Shown: one piece after another, positions 8,677 through 17,306 of the stretch
Numbering within the stretch: position 1 is the first letter of the stretch
Layout of the letters: every line of letters starts with the position of its first letter
Source: Streptomyces sp. HM190
Lineage (GTDB): Bacteria; Actinomycetota; Actinomycetes; Streptomycetales; Streptomycetaceae
Length of the DNA stretch: 64,000 nt
Assembly: GCF_009857135.1 (NCBI RefSeq)
Contig: NZ_CP047318.1
Span: 3,472,001-3,536,000, forward strand
Reading direction: 5' to 3'
Made by a program: the position numbers and the translations under genes
The notes under the pieces: generated by a model
What the model was told of the DNA's origin: nothing
Databases searched by the model: none
The model's input: the letters and a program-made list of their open reading frames with translations, nothing else

Positions 8677-9678
8677 GTGGCTGGACGTTTCTCCCCCCGG
8701 CCCACTCGTACGACCGTGCGAGGCGGGCATGTCGTGGTGCCCGGTGGGGTGCCCCGGCCCGCGGCGGCGCGGGGGCTGCGGCGGACGTGGACACCCGTGG
8801 GGCCGTTCGACCTGGGGCTGGTGCTCGGGCCGCTCAAGCGGGGGCCCGGCGATCCGACGTTCCGGGCGACCGCCGACGGGGCCGTGTGGCGGGTCTGCCG
8901 CACGCCTGCCGGGGCCGGGACCCTCAGGGTCGCCGTGCGCGGCGGGGCCGTCGAGGCGGAGGCCTGGGGCCCCGGCGGCGAGTGGCTGCTCGACCGGCTG
9001 CCGCCCCTGCTGGGGGCGTCGGACGAGCCCGACGCGTTCGTGCCCCGGCACCGGATCGTGGCGGCCACCTGGCGGCGGCATCCGGGACTGCGGCTGACGC
9101 GGACCGGTCTGGTGCTGGAGTCGCTGATCCCGTCGGTCCTGGAGCAGAAGGTCACCACGGACGAGGCGTACCGGGCGTGGCGGCTGCTGGTGCGGAAGTT
9201 CGGGGAGCCGGCGCCGGGGCCCGCGCCCGCGGGGATGTCCGTGCCGCCGACGGCCCGCGAGTGGGCGTTGATCCCGTCGTGGGAGTGGCACCGGGCCGGG
9301 GTCGACGACAAGCGGGCGTCGACGATCCTGCGGGCGGTCCGGGTGGCGGGGCGGCTGGAGGAGGCCGCCGGGATGACACCGCAGGACGCGCGGGCGCGGC
9401 TGGAGCTGGTGCCGGGCGTCGGACCGTGGACGTCGGCGGAGACGGTGCAACGCAGCCACGGGGCGGCGGACGCGGTGACCACGGGGGATCTGCATCTGCC
9501 GGGGATCGTCGGCTACGCGCTGGCGGGCGACCGGGACGCGGACGACTCCGTGATGCTGTCGCTGCTGGAGCCGTACGCGGGGCAGCGGCACCGGGCGGCG
9601 CGGTTCATCCTGCTGTCGGGGCGGGTGCCGGGGCGGCGGACGCCGAAGATGCCTCGCTGGGACATCGGGCGCCTATGA
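8677..9678 (+). CDS. DNA-3-methyladenine glycosylase of the HhH-GPD superfamily
   Basis: This 333-residue protein is AlkA-like. The helix-hairpin-helix is LELVPGVGPWTSAETV (about residues 243-258), followed by a GDLHLPG segment that should carry the catalytic aspartate. The family excises alkylated bases by cleaving the N-glycosidic bond. The N-terminal half is a beta-rich region as in AlkA. The GTG start at 8677 has AGGA about 8 bases upstream. Its last codons lie within the left end of a long palindromic repeat. It seems to be a single-gene unit. Confidence 0.85.
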   Translation: MAGRFSPRPTRTTVRGGHVVVPGGVPRPAAARGLRRTWTPVGPFDLGLVLGPLKRGPGDPTFRATADGAVWRVCRTPAGAGTLRVAVRGGAVEAEAWGPGGEWLLDRLPPLLGASDEPDAFVPRHRIVAATWRRHPGLRLTRTGLVLESLIPSVLEQKVTTDEAYRAWRLLVRKFGEPAPGPAPAGMSVPPTAREWALIPSWEWHRAGVDDKRASTILRAVRVAGRLEEAAGMTPQDARARLELVPGVGPWTSAETVQRSHGAADAVTTGDLHLPGIVGYALAGDRDADDSVMLSLLEPYAGQRHRAARFILLSGRVPGRRTPKMPRWDIGRL

Positions 9679-9907
9679 ACTCGGGGGTGCGCGGTTCGTC
9701 GGCGTGTGCGGGTGGTTCGTGGTTTCTCGCGCAGTTCCCCGCGCCCCTGAAGGCTTGGGCCTGCGGCCCGGCCTTCATCCCATGGCGCCGTTGAAAAGCG
9801 CGGGGCGCAGCCCCGGTCGCTTTTCAGGGGCGCGGGGAACTGCGCGAACAGCCCCCGCTCACCCGCAGTCGCCCGACCACAGCACGCCCCCGAGCTACCA
9901 GGCGCCC
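9668..9907. repeat. 240-bp imperfect palindromic repeat, copy 1
   Basis: The whole stretch is one long imperfect palindrome. The ends are GGGCGCC and GGCGCCC, the next segment inward is CTCGGGGG against CCCCCGAG, and the core arms are GCGCAGTTCCCCGCGCCCCT against AGGGGCGCGGGGAACTGCGC. The same architecture recurs at 61974-62202 with many substitutions. It lies between two convergent genes, covers the last codons of the glycosylase and reaches the stop codon of the guanylyltransferase. It probably acts as a strong bidirectional terminator. I recall similar sequences scattered through Streptomyces intergenic regions. Confidence 0.85.
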
Positions 9908-10989
9908 TACTCGTCCGACGAGAAGCGGAGCGCCCCTGTGGGGATCCGGGCGTCGCACCAGACCCGCACCCCCGCGCGGAGTTCGTTGTCCGCGCCGATG
10001 ACCGCGCCGTCGCCGACGACCGTGCCCGTGAGGACGGAGCGTTCGCCGATGCGGGCGCGGGCGCCGATCAGGGAGTCGGTGATGACCGCGCCGGGTTCGA
10101 CGACGGCGCCGGCGAGCACCGTGCTGCCGAAGACCCGCGCGCCCTCCCCCACGAACGCGCCCTCGCCGACGACCGTGCCGCCGGTGAGCTTGGCGTCGCC
10201 GGCGACCCGGGCGGTGGGCAGGACGAGGCGGTCGCCGCAGCGGCCGGGTACCGCCGGGGACGGGGCGCGGCCCAGGACGAGGTCGGCGGAGCCCCGGACG
10301 AAGGCCGCGGGGGTGCCGAGGTCCAGCCAGTACGTGGAGTCGACCATGCCCTGGAGGTGGGCGCCCGCCGCCAGCAGGTCCGGGAACGTCTCGCGCTCCA
10401 CCGAGACCGGGCGGCCCGCCGGGATGGTGTCGATGACCGAGCGGCGGAAGACGTACGCGCCCGCGTTGATCTGGTCGGTGACGATCTCCTCTGGCGTCTG
10501 CGGCTTCTCCAGGAAGGCGAGGACGCGGCCCGTCCCGTCGGTGGGGACCAGGCCGTAGGCGCGCGGGTCGGTCACCTGGGTCAGGTGGAGCGAGACGTCC
10601 GCGCCGGTCGCCCGGTGGGTGCCGACCAGGCGGCGGATGTCCAGGCCGGTGAGGATGTCGCCGTTGAAGACGAGGACGGGGTCCTCTGGGGCGGAGTGGA
10701 GGTGCGCGGCCGCGTTGCGGATGGCACCACCCGTGCCGAGGGGCTCCTCCTCGGTGACGTACTCGAGGTGGAGGCCGAGGGCGGAGCCGTCGCCGAAGTG
10801 GGGTTCGAAGACCTCGGCCAGGTACGAGGTGGCCAGGACGATGTGGTCGACGCCGGCCGCTTTCGCCCGCGCCAGTTGGTGCGTGAGGAAGGGGACTCCG
10901 GCCGCCGGGAGCATGGGCTTCGGAGTGTGCACCGTGAGCGGACGCAGTCGGGTGCCTCTGCCGCCGACCAGGAGGATCGCTTCTGTCAC
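9907..10989 (-). CDS. manB: Mannose-1-phosphate guanylyltransferase / NDP-sugar pyrophosphorylase
   Basis: This 360-residue nucleotidyltransferase starts with GTG at 10989. Its N-terminus has the nucleotide-binding signature ILLVGGRGTRLRPLT with PKPMLP a few residues later, then FNGDIL around residue 109. The C-terminal third (about 255-350) has left-handed beta-helix hexapeptide repeats. Proteins at this locus are annotated ManB/GDP-mannose pyrophosphorylase and supply GDP-mannose for glycans and lipoglycans. The neighbouring F420, LCP and TIGR03089 genes match the manB neighbourhood of mycobacteria. Sugar specificity cannot be read directly, and a glucose-1-phosphate role is possible. Confidence 0.85.
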   Translation of the reverse strand: MTEAILLVGGRGTRLRPLTVHTPKPMLPAAGVPFLTHQLARAKAAGVDHIVLATSYLAEVFEPHFGDGSALGLHLEYVTEEEPLGTGGAIRNAAAHLHSAPEDPVLVFNGDILTGLDIRRLVGTHRATGADVSLHLTQVTDPRAYGLVPTDGTGRVLAFLEKPQTPEEIVTDQINAGAYVFRRSVIDTIPAGRPVSVERETFPDLLAAGAHLQGMVDSTYWLDLGTPAAFVRGSADLVLGRAPSPAVPGRCGDRLVLPTARVAGDAKLTGGTVVGEGAFVGEGARVFGSTVLAGAVVEPGAVITDSLIGARARIGERSVLTGTVVGDGAVIGADNELRAGVRVWCDARIPTGALRFSSDE

Positions 10990-11084
10990 CTGTCGTCTCT
11001 GCTTCCTGCCGGGACCGGCCGAACTGTCTTTCGGCCGGCCAGTGTATGCAGACCGTTCGATGGCGCCTTCATGGACGTACGGAA

Positions 11085-11118
11085 CCCCGCCGGCCTGCCA
11101 CTTCGCAGGTCGGCGGGG
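11085..11118 (-). terminator. Hairpin terminator candidate after the amidase gene
   Basis: CCCCGCCGGCCTGC (11085-11098) pairs with GCAGGTCGGCGGGG (11105-11118) with one G-T wobble around a 6-base loop. It sits in the 256-base gap between the amidase stop and the manB start, and there is no U-tract. Confidence 0.5.
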
Positions 11119-11245
11119 TGGTTCGGGAGGGCCCGACGGGCGCGCCCCCGCGTGCCGTGCTGCCGTGCGGTGGGCCTCCGGCCGGCCCGCCGGTGTGCGG
11201 CCGGGCGGTCGCGCCCCCGGTTCCCCCCTTCAACCCGCCGCAGTC

Positions 11246-12733
11246 CTACCGCCCTTGGTACCGGGCGGATTCCGAGCGGGCCGTACCGAGCTTTCCGTAA
11301 AGGCGCCCCCCCGGGCACTCGGTCGCGAACCCGTCACGATGACCGGAGATCACGTTCATTCGCACCTTCGTACCCTTTGCGTACAGATTGCCACCCCCGG
11401 AGGTGAGGGTGGTCTTGCCTTTGGGGTTCGCCCGGTAAAGACCCAGTTTCCAGGCGGTCAGTTGCGCGACGCCCGTCACAGCGGCGGTGGGCGGCTTGGT
11501 GGTGCCGAAGCTGCCGATGACCGCAATCCCCATGCTGTTGGTGTTGAACCCGAGGGTGTGGGCGCCCATGACGGCCTTCGCGACGCCTCCCGCGCGCCCC
11601 TCGTAGATGTTTCCGCACTTGTCGACGAGGAAGTTGTAGCCGATGTCCCGCCAGCCGCTGCTCACCACGTGGTAGCGGTAGATACTGCGGATGACGGAAG
11701 CGGCCTCGCCGCAGCTGTAGTTGTTGCCGGAGGCGGTGTGGTGCACGAACGCCGCCTGGACCTTCTTGGTGTAGAGGAAGTCCCGCTCGCGGAGCTTCTC
11801 GTCGGCGCCCCAGCCGCGGCGCGTGACGATACGCGGCCGTGGCCCGATGTAGGGCTTCATCCCCGGCTCCAGGTCGGCCAGTCCGGCCTCCGTCGCCGTG
11901 CGCGACAGCGCCGGGATGACGGTGGCGCCGAGCGGCGCGAGATCGGCGTTGACGGCGGAGGAGGCGGCCGACTCCACGGTGAGCGCGCCGAGGCGCGAGG
12001 CGTCCACGGGTGTGCCGACGGGCGGGGGGTCGAGGCCCGGCCCGGCCGCAGGGGTGGCCGCCTGCGTGGACACGGCCTCCGGGACGCCGGAGCCGGGGTC
12101 GACCAGTTCGAGGCGTAGGCCGTCCGGGAGCGTCTGGACGCCCGGCGCGGCCGTACGGCCGCCGGCCTCGGCCCGGACGCGGACCTCGACGCCGTCGGAC
12201 TCGCCCACCCACAGCGGGGCGGTGGAGCCGCGTACCCGACTGGAGGCGCGTTCGGCGGTGTCCGGGTCGGCGGCGTGTTCGTGGTTGTGCGTCTCGACGT
12301 CCTGCCAGCCGGACCAGTGGGTGGTGCCGCGCGCCCGGGTGCGGACCTGGACGCGGCCGTGCAGTTCGGTGTCCGGGTCGTCCCACACGACACCGACCAG
12401 CGAGAAGGACCGTACGTCCCGCCGCCCGAGGCCCCGTTCGGCGACGGTCGGGCCGAGGCCGCGGTCGGTCGCGCGCGGGACCAGGCGGAGCGACTGGGTG
12501 CGACCGGAGGGCGAAGCGGTCGCTCCGTCGACGGCCGGGGCCCCGACCGGGGCGGCCGGCGCGGGGAGCACGGACGGTGCGGAGGCGGAGGTCGTGTCGA
12601 GGACCGGGGCGGCGGGCGTCGCGGCCGCGGCGGGCAGTGCGGCCGGGAGGGCGAGGACCGCAGCGCAGGCGACACCGATCGAGGAGGCGAGGAAACGAGA
12701 GCTACGCATACGCCCGATCTTGGACATAGTCAT
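11246..12733 (-). CDS. Secreted N-acetylmuramoyl-L-alanine amidase, PGRP family
   Basis: The start is placed at ATG 12733, giving MTMSKIGRMRSSRFLASSIG, a basic n-region followed by a hydrophobic core and an AAA cleavage region. An alternative ATG lies at 12727. The mature protein has a beta-rich region (about 60-250) and a PGRP/amidase-2 domain from RRGWGADEKLR to the C-terminus. Likely zinc ligands are the His of FVHHTAS, the His of GAHTLGFN and the Cys of ATECPGG. The enzyme should cut the MurNAc-L-alanine bond of peptidoglycan outside the cell. It stands alone and is divergent from the TIGR03089 gene. Confidence 0.88.
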   Translation of the reverse strand: MTMSKIGRMRSSRFLASSIGVACAAVLALPAALPAAAATPAAPVLDTTSASAPSVLPAPAAPVGAPAVDGATASPSGRTQSLRLVPRATDRGLGPTVAERGLGRRDVRSFSLVGVVWDDPDTELHGRVQVRTRARGTTHWSGWQDVETHNHEHAADPDTAERASSRVRGSTAPLWVGESDGVEVRVRAEAGGRTAAPGVQTLPDGLRLELVDPGSGVPEAVSTQAATPAAGPGLDPPPVGTPVDASRLGALTVESAASSAVNADLAPLGATVIPALSRTATEAGLADLEPGMKPYIGPRPRIVTRRGWGADEKLRERDFLYTKKVQAAFVHHTASGNNYSCGEAASVIRSIYRYHVVSSGWRDIGYNFLVDKCGNIYEGRAGGVAKAVMGAHTLGFNTNSMGIAVIGSFGTTKPPTAAVTGVAQLTAWKLGLYRANPKGKTTLTSGGGNLYAKGTKVRMNVISGHRDGFATECPGGRLYGKLGTARSESARYQGR

Positions 12734-12858
12734 ACATATCTGTCCATCGGGGAACTGACGGGCCGTCGGCTCCGCTCCGCCGAACAGGTGGGCGGCACTG
12801 GGCCGAACCGGTGGCCGCCGCATGGCGCCCCGCCCCCGCCCCGCGCCCGGCCCCGCGT

Positions 12859-12864
12859 ACCCTT
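12859..12864 (+). promoter_or_regulatory. Candidate -10 box implying a leaderless TIGR03089 mRNA
   Basis: TACCCT ends 6 bases before the ATG at 12871, and no Shine-Dalgarno sequence precedes that ATG. This spacing is typical of leaderless actinobacterial transcripts that begin at the start codon. No good -35 box is visible in the very C-rich upstream sequence. Confidence 0.45.
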
Positions 12865-12870
12865 ACGCGG

Positions 12871-13626
12871 ATGAACGCCACCGACCGCACCCCTGCCGAC
12901 CTGCTGCGATCCGCGCTCGCCGCGGACCCCGCGCGCCCCCTGGTGACCTTCTACGACGACGCCACGGGCGAACGCGTCGAATTGTCCGTGGCCACCTTCG
13001 CCAATTGGGTGGCCAAGACGGCCAACCTGCTCCAGGGCGACCTGGCCGCGGAGCCCGGAGACCGGCTCGCGCTGCTCCTGCCGGCGCACTGGCAGACGGC
13101 GGTGTGGCTGCTGGCGTGCTCGTCGGTGGGCGTCGTCGCCGACGTCGCCGGCGACCCCGGCGCGGCCGATCTCGTGGTGAGCGGGCCGGACACCCTGGAG
13201 GAGGCGCGGGCCTGCTCCGGGGAGCGGGTGGCGCTCGCGCTGCGGCCGCTCGGCGGGAGGTTCCCGCAGACCCCGGCGGGGTTCGTGGACTACGCAGTGG
13301 AGGTGCCCTCGCAGGGGGACCGGTTCGCGCCGTTCGCGCCGGTGGACCCCGAGGAGCCGGCGCTGATCGTGGCCGGGCGCGAGTTCAGCGGCGCGGAGGT
13401 GGTGGAGCGGGCACGCGCCGAGGCGGGCGCCATCGGGCTCACGGGGCCGGGGTCGCGGCTGCTGTCCGGGGCCGGGTACGACACGTGGGAGGGCCTGCTG
13501 GCGGGGCTGTACGGGCCGCTGGCGACCGGGGGGTCCGTGGTGCTGTGCCGGAACCTGGACCGGCTGGGCGAGGACGCCCTGACCAAGCGGATCGAGAGCG
13601 AACGGGTCTCGACCGTCTCCCGCTAG
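12871..13626 (+). CDS. TIGR03089 family protein (AMP-binding-like)
   Basis: This 251-residue protein belongs to a short actinobacterial family that resembles the N-terminal part of adenylate-forming enzymes. RPLVTFYDDATGERVELS near residue 20 and a PGDRLALLLPAHWQTAVWLLA segment match acyl-CoA synthetase folds. There is no full AMP-binding signature or C-terminal lid, so adenylating activity is doubtful. It is divergent from the amidase and followed by the LCP genes. The mycobacterial homologue also lies beside an LCP gene (cpsA). Function is unknown. Confidence 0.8.
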   Translation: MNATDRTPADLLRSALAADPARPLVTFYDDATGERVELSVATFANWVAKTANLLQGDLAAEPGDRLALLLPAHWQTAVWLLACSSVGVVADVAGDPGAADLVVSGPDTLEEARACSGERVALALRPLGGRFPQTPAGFVDYAVEVPSQGDRFAPFAPVDPEEPALIVAGREFSGAEVVERARAEAGAIGLTGPGSRLLSGAGYDTWEGLLAGLYGPLATGGSVVLCRNLDRLGEDALTKRIESERVSTVSR

Positions 13627-13660
13627 TGCCGCGACGGGCAAACGTTGCCTGCCGCGGCAC
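13626..13660 (+). terminator. Hairpin at the stop codon of the TIGR03089 gene
   Basis: GTGCCGCG (13626-13633) pairs with CGCGGCAC (13653-13660), and inside it GGCAA pairs with TTGCC. The first base of the stem is the last base of the TAG stop codon. Confidence 0.65.
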
Positions 13661-13789
13661 CAGCGGGCCGCGGAGCACACCGCCCGTCCCCCGTTCGGCC
13701 TACCCCCGGCCGCCCCCTCCCCCCTCTCGCGCCATCGTCGTAGGAGCACAGCTCGCTCGTGCCTCGTACGCCGTGAGGGGTGGCCGACA

Positions 13790-14986
13790 GTGAACGACGC
13801 CGGAGGCAGGACGGGGGTGCTCGGGCCCGGTGCGGGTGGTTCCGCCACCGGGGACGGGCTCCAGCGCCGCCGTCGGCGGCGGTGGCTGCGCTGGACCGCG
13901 GCGGGCGCCGCGACGATGCTCGTCGGGGGTGTGGCGGTGGGGTGGGCGGCCTACCGGAAGCTGGACGGGAACATCACGTCGGACACGAGGGCGGCCGACG
14001 AACTGGCCCGGTACGAGCGGGAGCGGCCCACCGCGCTGGTGCGGGGCGCGCAGAACATCCTGATGATCGGGTCGGACTCCCGGTCGGGGAACGAGAACGG
14101 CAGGTACGGGCGGGACTCGGGCACCGAGCGGTCCGACACCACCATCCTGCTGCACCTGGCCGCCGACCGGCGCAGCGCGACGGCGGTGTCCCTGCCGAGG
14201 GACCTGATGGTGGACGTGCCCGGCTGCCGCAGGGCGGACGGCACCCGGTCCGAGCCGACCTTCGCGATGTTCAACTACGCGTTCCAGACCGGGGGTTCGG
14301 CCTGCACCGTCCGGACGGTCGAGAAGATGACCGACATCCGCGTCGACCACCACGTCGTCGTGGACTTCAGCGGCTTCAAGGACATGGTGGACGCCGTGGA
14401 CGGGGTCGAGGTGTGCGTCGAGGCCCCCATCCACGACAAGGCCGCCAAGCTCCGGCTGCCCGCGGGCAGGGTGACGCTCGACGGCGAACAGGCGCTCGGC
14501 TACGTACGGGCCCGCAAGACGCTGGGCGACGGCAGCGACACCGAACGGATGGACCGCCAGCAGCGTTTCCTCGCGGCCCTGGCCGCGAAGGTACGCAGCA
14601 ACGGCGTCCTGCTGAATCCGGTGAAGCTCTATCCCGTGCTCGACGCGGCCACGTCCTCGCTCACCACAGACCCCGGTCTGGCGAGTCTGCGCGGCCTCTA
14701 CGACCTCGTCCGCGGGATGCGCACCATTCCCATGGAAAGGGTGCAGTTCCTGACAGTTCCCAGGAAGTCGTACACCCACGACGCCAATCGTGACCAGCTC
14801 GTCGAGCCGGCGGCACACCGGCTCTTCGCCCGGCTGCGCTCCGACGCACCCGTGGCCGTGGCCCGGGAACTCCCGGAAGGGGGACCCGAAGGGCACGCGC
14901 ACGAACGTGCGGGCGGACCTCCCCTCACCCCCGATCCGGTGCCCACTTTCCGCGGCCGCACGGCCGCCGAGGGGGCCTGTGAGTGA
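13790..14986 (+). CDS. LCP (LytR-CpsA-Psr) family envelope glycopolymer ligase 1
   Basis: This 398-residue type II membrane protein has a basic N-terminus (RRRRRRW), one membrane helix at about residues 35-55, and an extracellular LCP domain. Conserved phosphate-handling positions are visible: IGSDSR, RSDTTILLHL, SLPRD and the VRARKT...R..RQQRF segment. LCP proteins transfer lipid-linked glycopolymers to peptidoglycan. It lacks the C-terminal LytR_C domain found in three of its neighbours. The GTG at 13790 is chosen because it closely precedes the basic segment. It is the first of five LCP genes. Confidence 0.9.
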   Translation: MNDAGGRTGVLGPGAGGSATGDGLQRRRRRRWLRWTAAGAATMLVGGVAVGWAAYRKLDGNITSDTRAADELARYERERPTALVRGAQNILMIGSDSRSGNENGRYGRDSGTERSDTTILLHLAADRRSATAVSLPRDLMVDVPGCRRADGTRSEPTFAMFNYAFQTGGSACTVRTVEKMTDIRVDHHVVVDFSGFKDMVDAVDGVEVCVEAPIHDKAAKLRLPAGRVTLDGEQALGYVRARKTLGDGSDTERMDRQQRFLAALAAKVRSNGVLLNPVKLYPVLDAATSSLTTDPGLASLRGLYDLVRGMRTIPMERVQFLTVPRKSYTHDANRDQLVEPAAHRLFARLRSDAPVAVARELPEGGPEGHAHERAGGPPLTPDPVPTFRGRTAAEGACE

Positions 14987-15231
14987 CCGGAGCCGGTCCC
15001 CTCAGGTAAAACGCACGTCAACACGAGGAACAAATGCTCTAGGAAATGGGCAGATTGCCCACTTGTAGGGACGTGCAATCTGTCACCGCCGTCGCTTGAC
15101 GCCTGATCGGGCAGCTAGTGTGAGCGATCCGGTGTGTCAGGCCTTCCCGGTCACGCACCACTTGCAGCGAGACCCGAGCGTCTTTTGAGGGGGAAGACGC
15201 CGCGTGGCCCCGACGGAGGAATCAGACAACC
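14987..15231. other. Intergenic region upstream of LCP gene 2
   Basis: A TTGACG at 15096-15101 is a plausible -35 box, with TAGTGT at 15116-15121. Their spacing is only 14 bases, so the pair is weak. A GGAGGA-type ribosome site lies just before the GTG at 15232. Confidence 0.3.
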
Positions 15232-16983
15232 GTGGACGCGCAAGGCCGTGGGCGGGCGGACGACATCGACCCCGCAGACCAGTGGGTACTCAACCCGACC
15301 ACCGGTGAATACGAACTGCGACTGGCCCCTTCCGCACCGCAGTCAGGCGTACCCAGGCCCCGCCGGGCCGCGCCCGCGGCGGCGGGGGCCAGAGCGGGCG
15401 GCGCCTCCGGGCGGTCGGCGACGGCGACGCCCGACACCCGGGAGATCCCCGAGGTGGTTCCGGGGCCCCGGCGCCGGCGCGGGGCACCCGAGGAGGAGCC
15501 GCTGCCGGGCCGTCGCGGCGGCCGGGGGAAGACCAAGCCCAAGAACAAGTCCACGGGCAAGCGGATACTGGTGTGGACCGGCGGCACGCTGGCCTTCGTC
15601 CTGGTCGGGGTGAGCGCCGCGGGCTACCTGTACTACCGGCACCTGAACAACAACATCACCGCCATCCCCGACGACGGCGCCGGCACCGGCGGCTTCAGCA
15701 AGGACCGGGCGATCAACCTGCTGGTGATCGGCACGGACAAACGCACCGGCAAGGGCAACGAGTCGTACGGCGACAAGGAGAGCGTCGGCCACGCCGACAC
15801 CACGATCCTGCTGCACGTCTCCAAGGACCGGACGAACGCGACCGCGATGAGCATTCCGCGGGACATGATCGTGGACGTCCCCGACTGCGAGACGACACAG
15901 GACGACGGCACCAAGAAGGTCATCGCCGGATCCAACGACGTCCGGTTCAACACCAGTCTCGGCCAGGGCGGCCGGACCCCGAGCTGCACGATGCGGACCG
16001 TGACGGAACTCACCGGGATCACCCCCGACCACTTCATGGTCGCCGACTTCAACGCGGTGAAGACGCTCTCCAGCGCGATCGGCGGCGTCGAGGTCTGCCT
16101 CGCCAAGCCCATCAAGGACACCAAGTCGAAGCTGGACCTGTCCGAGGGCAAGCACGTCATCGAGGGAGAGCAGGCGCTGGCGTTCCTGCGCACCCGCTAC
16201 AGCGTGGGCTTCGGCAGCGACCTGGACCGGATCAAGCTGCAGCAGCAGTTCCTCAGCTCGATGATCCGCCAGATGAAGTCCGAGGACACCCTCACCGACG
16301 CCGGCAAGGTCATCGACCTGGCGGAGGCGGCCACCGAGGCGCTGTCCGTCGACTCGAAGATCGCCGACATCAAGAAGCTCGCCTCGCTCGGCCAGGAGGT
16401 CGGCAAGGTGAAGACGAAGAACATCACCTTCACCACGGTGCCGGTGGTCGACAACACCGACCGCGCCACCGTGCTGCCCACGCCGGGCAAGGCGGAGGAG
16501 CTGTTCCAGCTCATCCGCGACGACGTGTCGCTCAGCGAGGTGAAGAAGAAGGCCAAGGAGAAGCAGGCCGCGAAGCTCAAGGGCGAGCGCGCCGACGCCT
16601 CCGAGGTCCGGGTCAACGTCTACAACGGCGGTGCCGAGGCCGGCAGCGCACAGGCCACTCTCAACTGGCTGCAGAATGATGTCGGCGTGACGAAGTCCAG
16701 CCAGCTCGGCAACGCCGGCAAGACGCTGCCGAAGACGACCCTCGAGTACGACCCGGACCAGGCCGACCAGGCGCGCAAACTGGCCGACCTCATGGGCCTG
16801 TCCGCGTCCGCGCTCAAGCCCGGCGAGGGCAACAGCGAGACCAACTCCCAGGGGCTGCCCGCGATGGTGCTGACCCTGGGCGAGGACTTCAAGGGCGCCG
16901 GGGTGAAGATCAGCGGCTCGTCGTCGGCGGCCGACCTGGACGTCGAGAAGAACACGGCGGACAAGGAAAAGTGCGCCGGCTGA
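15232..16983 (+). CDS. LCP family protein 2 with C-terminal LytR_C domain
   Basis: This 583-residue protein has a charged cytoplasmic N-terminal region of about 110 residues and one membrane helix (ILVWTGGTLAFVLVGVSAAG). The LCP domain spans about 145-420, with VIGTDKR, HADTTILLHV, SIPRD and LRTRYSVGFGSDLDR. Residues 460-570 form a LytR_C domain (VRVNVYNGGAEAG), separated by a Lys/Ala-rich linker. It should attach secondary wall polymers to peptidoglycan. The gene is preceded by GGAGGA and followed by a hairpin at 17035-17068. Confidence 0.9.
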   Translation: MDAQGRGRADDIDPADQWVLNPTTGEYELRLAPSAPQSGVPRPRRAAPAAAGARAGGASGRSATATPDTREIPEVVPGPRRRRGAPEEEPLPGRRGGRGKTKPKNKSTGKRILVWTGGTLAFVLVGVSAAGYLYYRHLNNNITAIPDDGAGTGGFSKDRAINLLVIGTDKRTGKGNESYGDKESVGHADTTILLHVSKDRTNATAMSIPRDMIVDVPDCETTQDDGTKKVIAGSNDVRFNTSLGQGGRTPSCTMRTVTELTGITPDHFMVADFNAVKTLSSAIGGVEVCLAKPIKDTKSKLDLSEGKHVIEGEQALAFLRTRYSVGFGSDLDRIKLQQQFLSSMIRQMKSEDTLTDAGKVIDLAEAATEALSVDSKIADIKKLASLGQEVGKVKTKNITFTTVPVVDNTDRATVLPTPGKAEELFQLIRDDVSLSEVKKKAKEKQAAKLKGERADASEVRVNVYNGGAEAGSAQATLNWLQNDVGVTKSSQLGNAGKTLPKTTLEYDPDQADQARKLADLMGLSASALKPGEGNSETNSQGLPAMVLTLGEDFKGAGVKISGSSSAADLDVEKNTADKEKCAG

Positions 16984-17034
16984 TGACCTGACGGGGTCTT
17001 CTCGCGTCTGACAGGACGCGACACGGAGCACAGA

Positions 17035-17068
17035 CGCCGGGCGGGCGCGAGGAGGCGGGCGCCCGGCG
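17035..17068 (+). terminator. Hairpin after LCP gene 2
   Basis: CGCCGGGCG (17035-17043) pairs perfectly with CGCCCGGCG (17060-17068). It lies 52 bases after the stop codon. The rest of the 323-base gap to the next LCP gene (16984-17306) holds no recognisable gene. Confidence 0.5.
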
Positions 17069-17306
17069 GTTCCGACGATCGTCCGGCGGCACCCGCCGCC
17101 GCACCGCGCCGCGTCCGCGTCCACGTCCGGTGTTCGACCGGACGCACAGACGCGGTACCGGTCGTACACGTGGGTGGCCGATGTCATCCGGGCAGGGCAC
17201 ATGACGCGTTCGAGTGGGCATGCGTACATCCCAGTCGGGGTCTCGGACGTCCAACAGGAGGCGGGGTCGGCCCCGTCGGCACAGCAGGGTGGGGAGGGGC
17301 AGGGAG

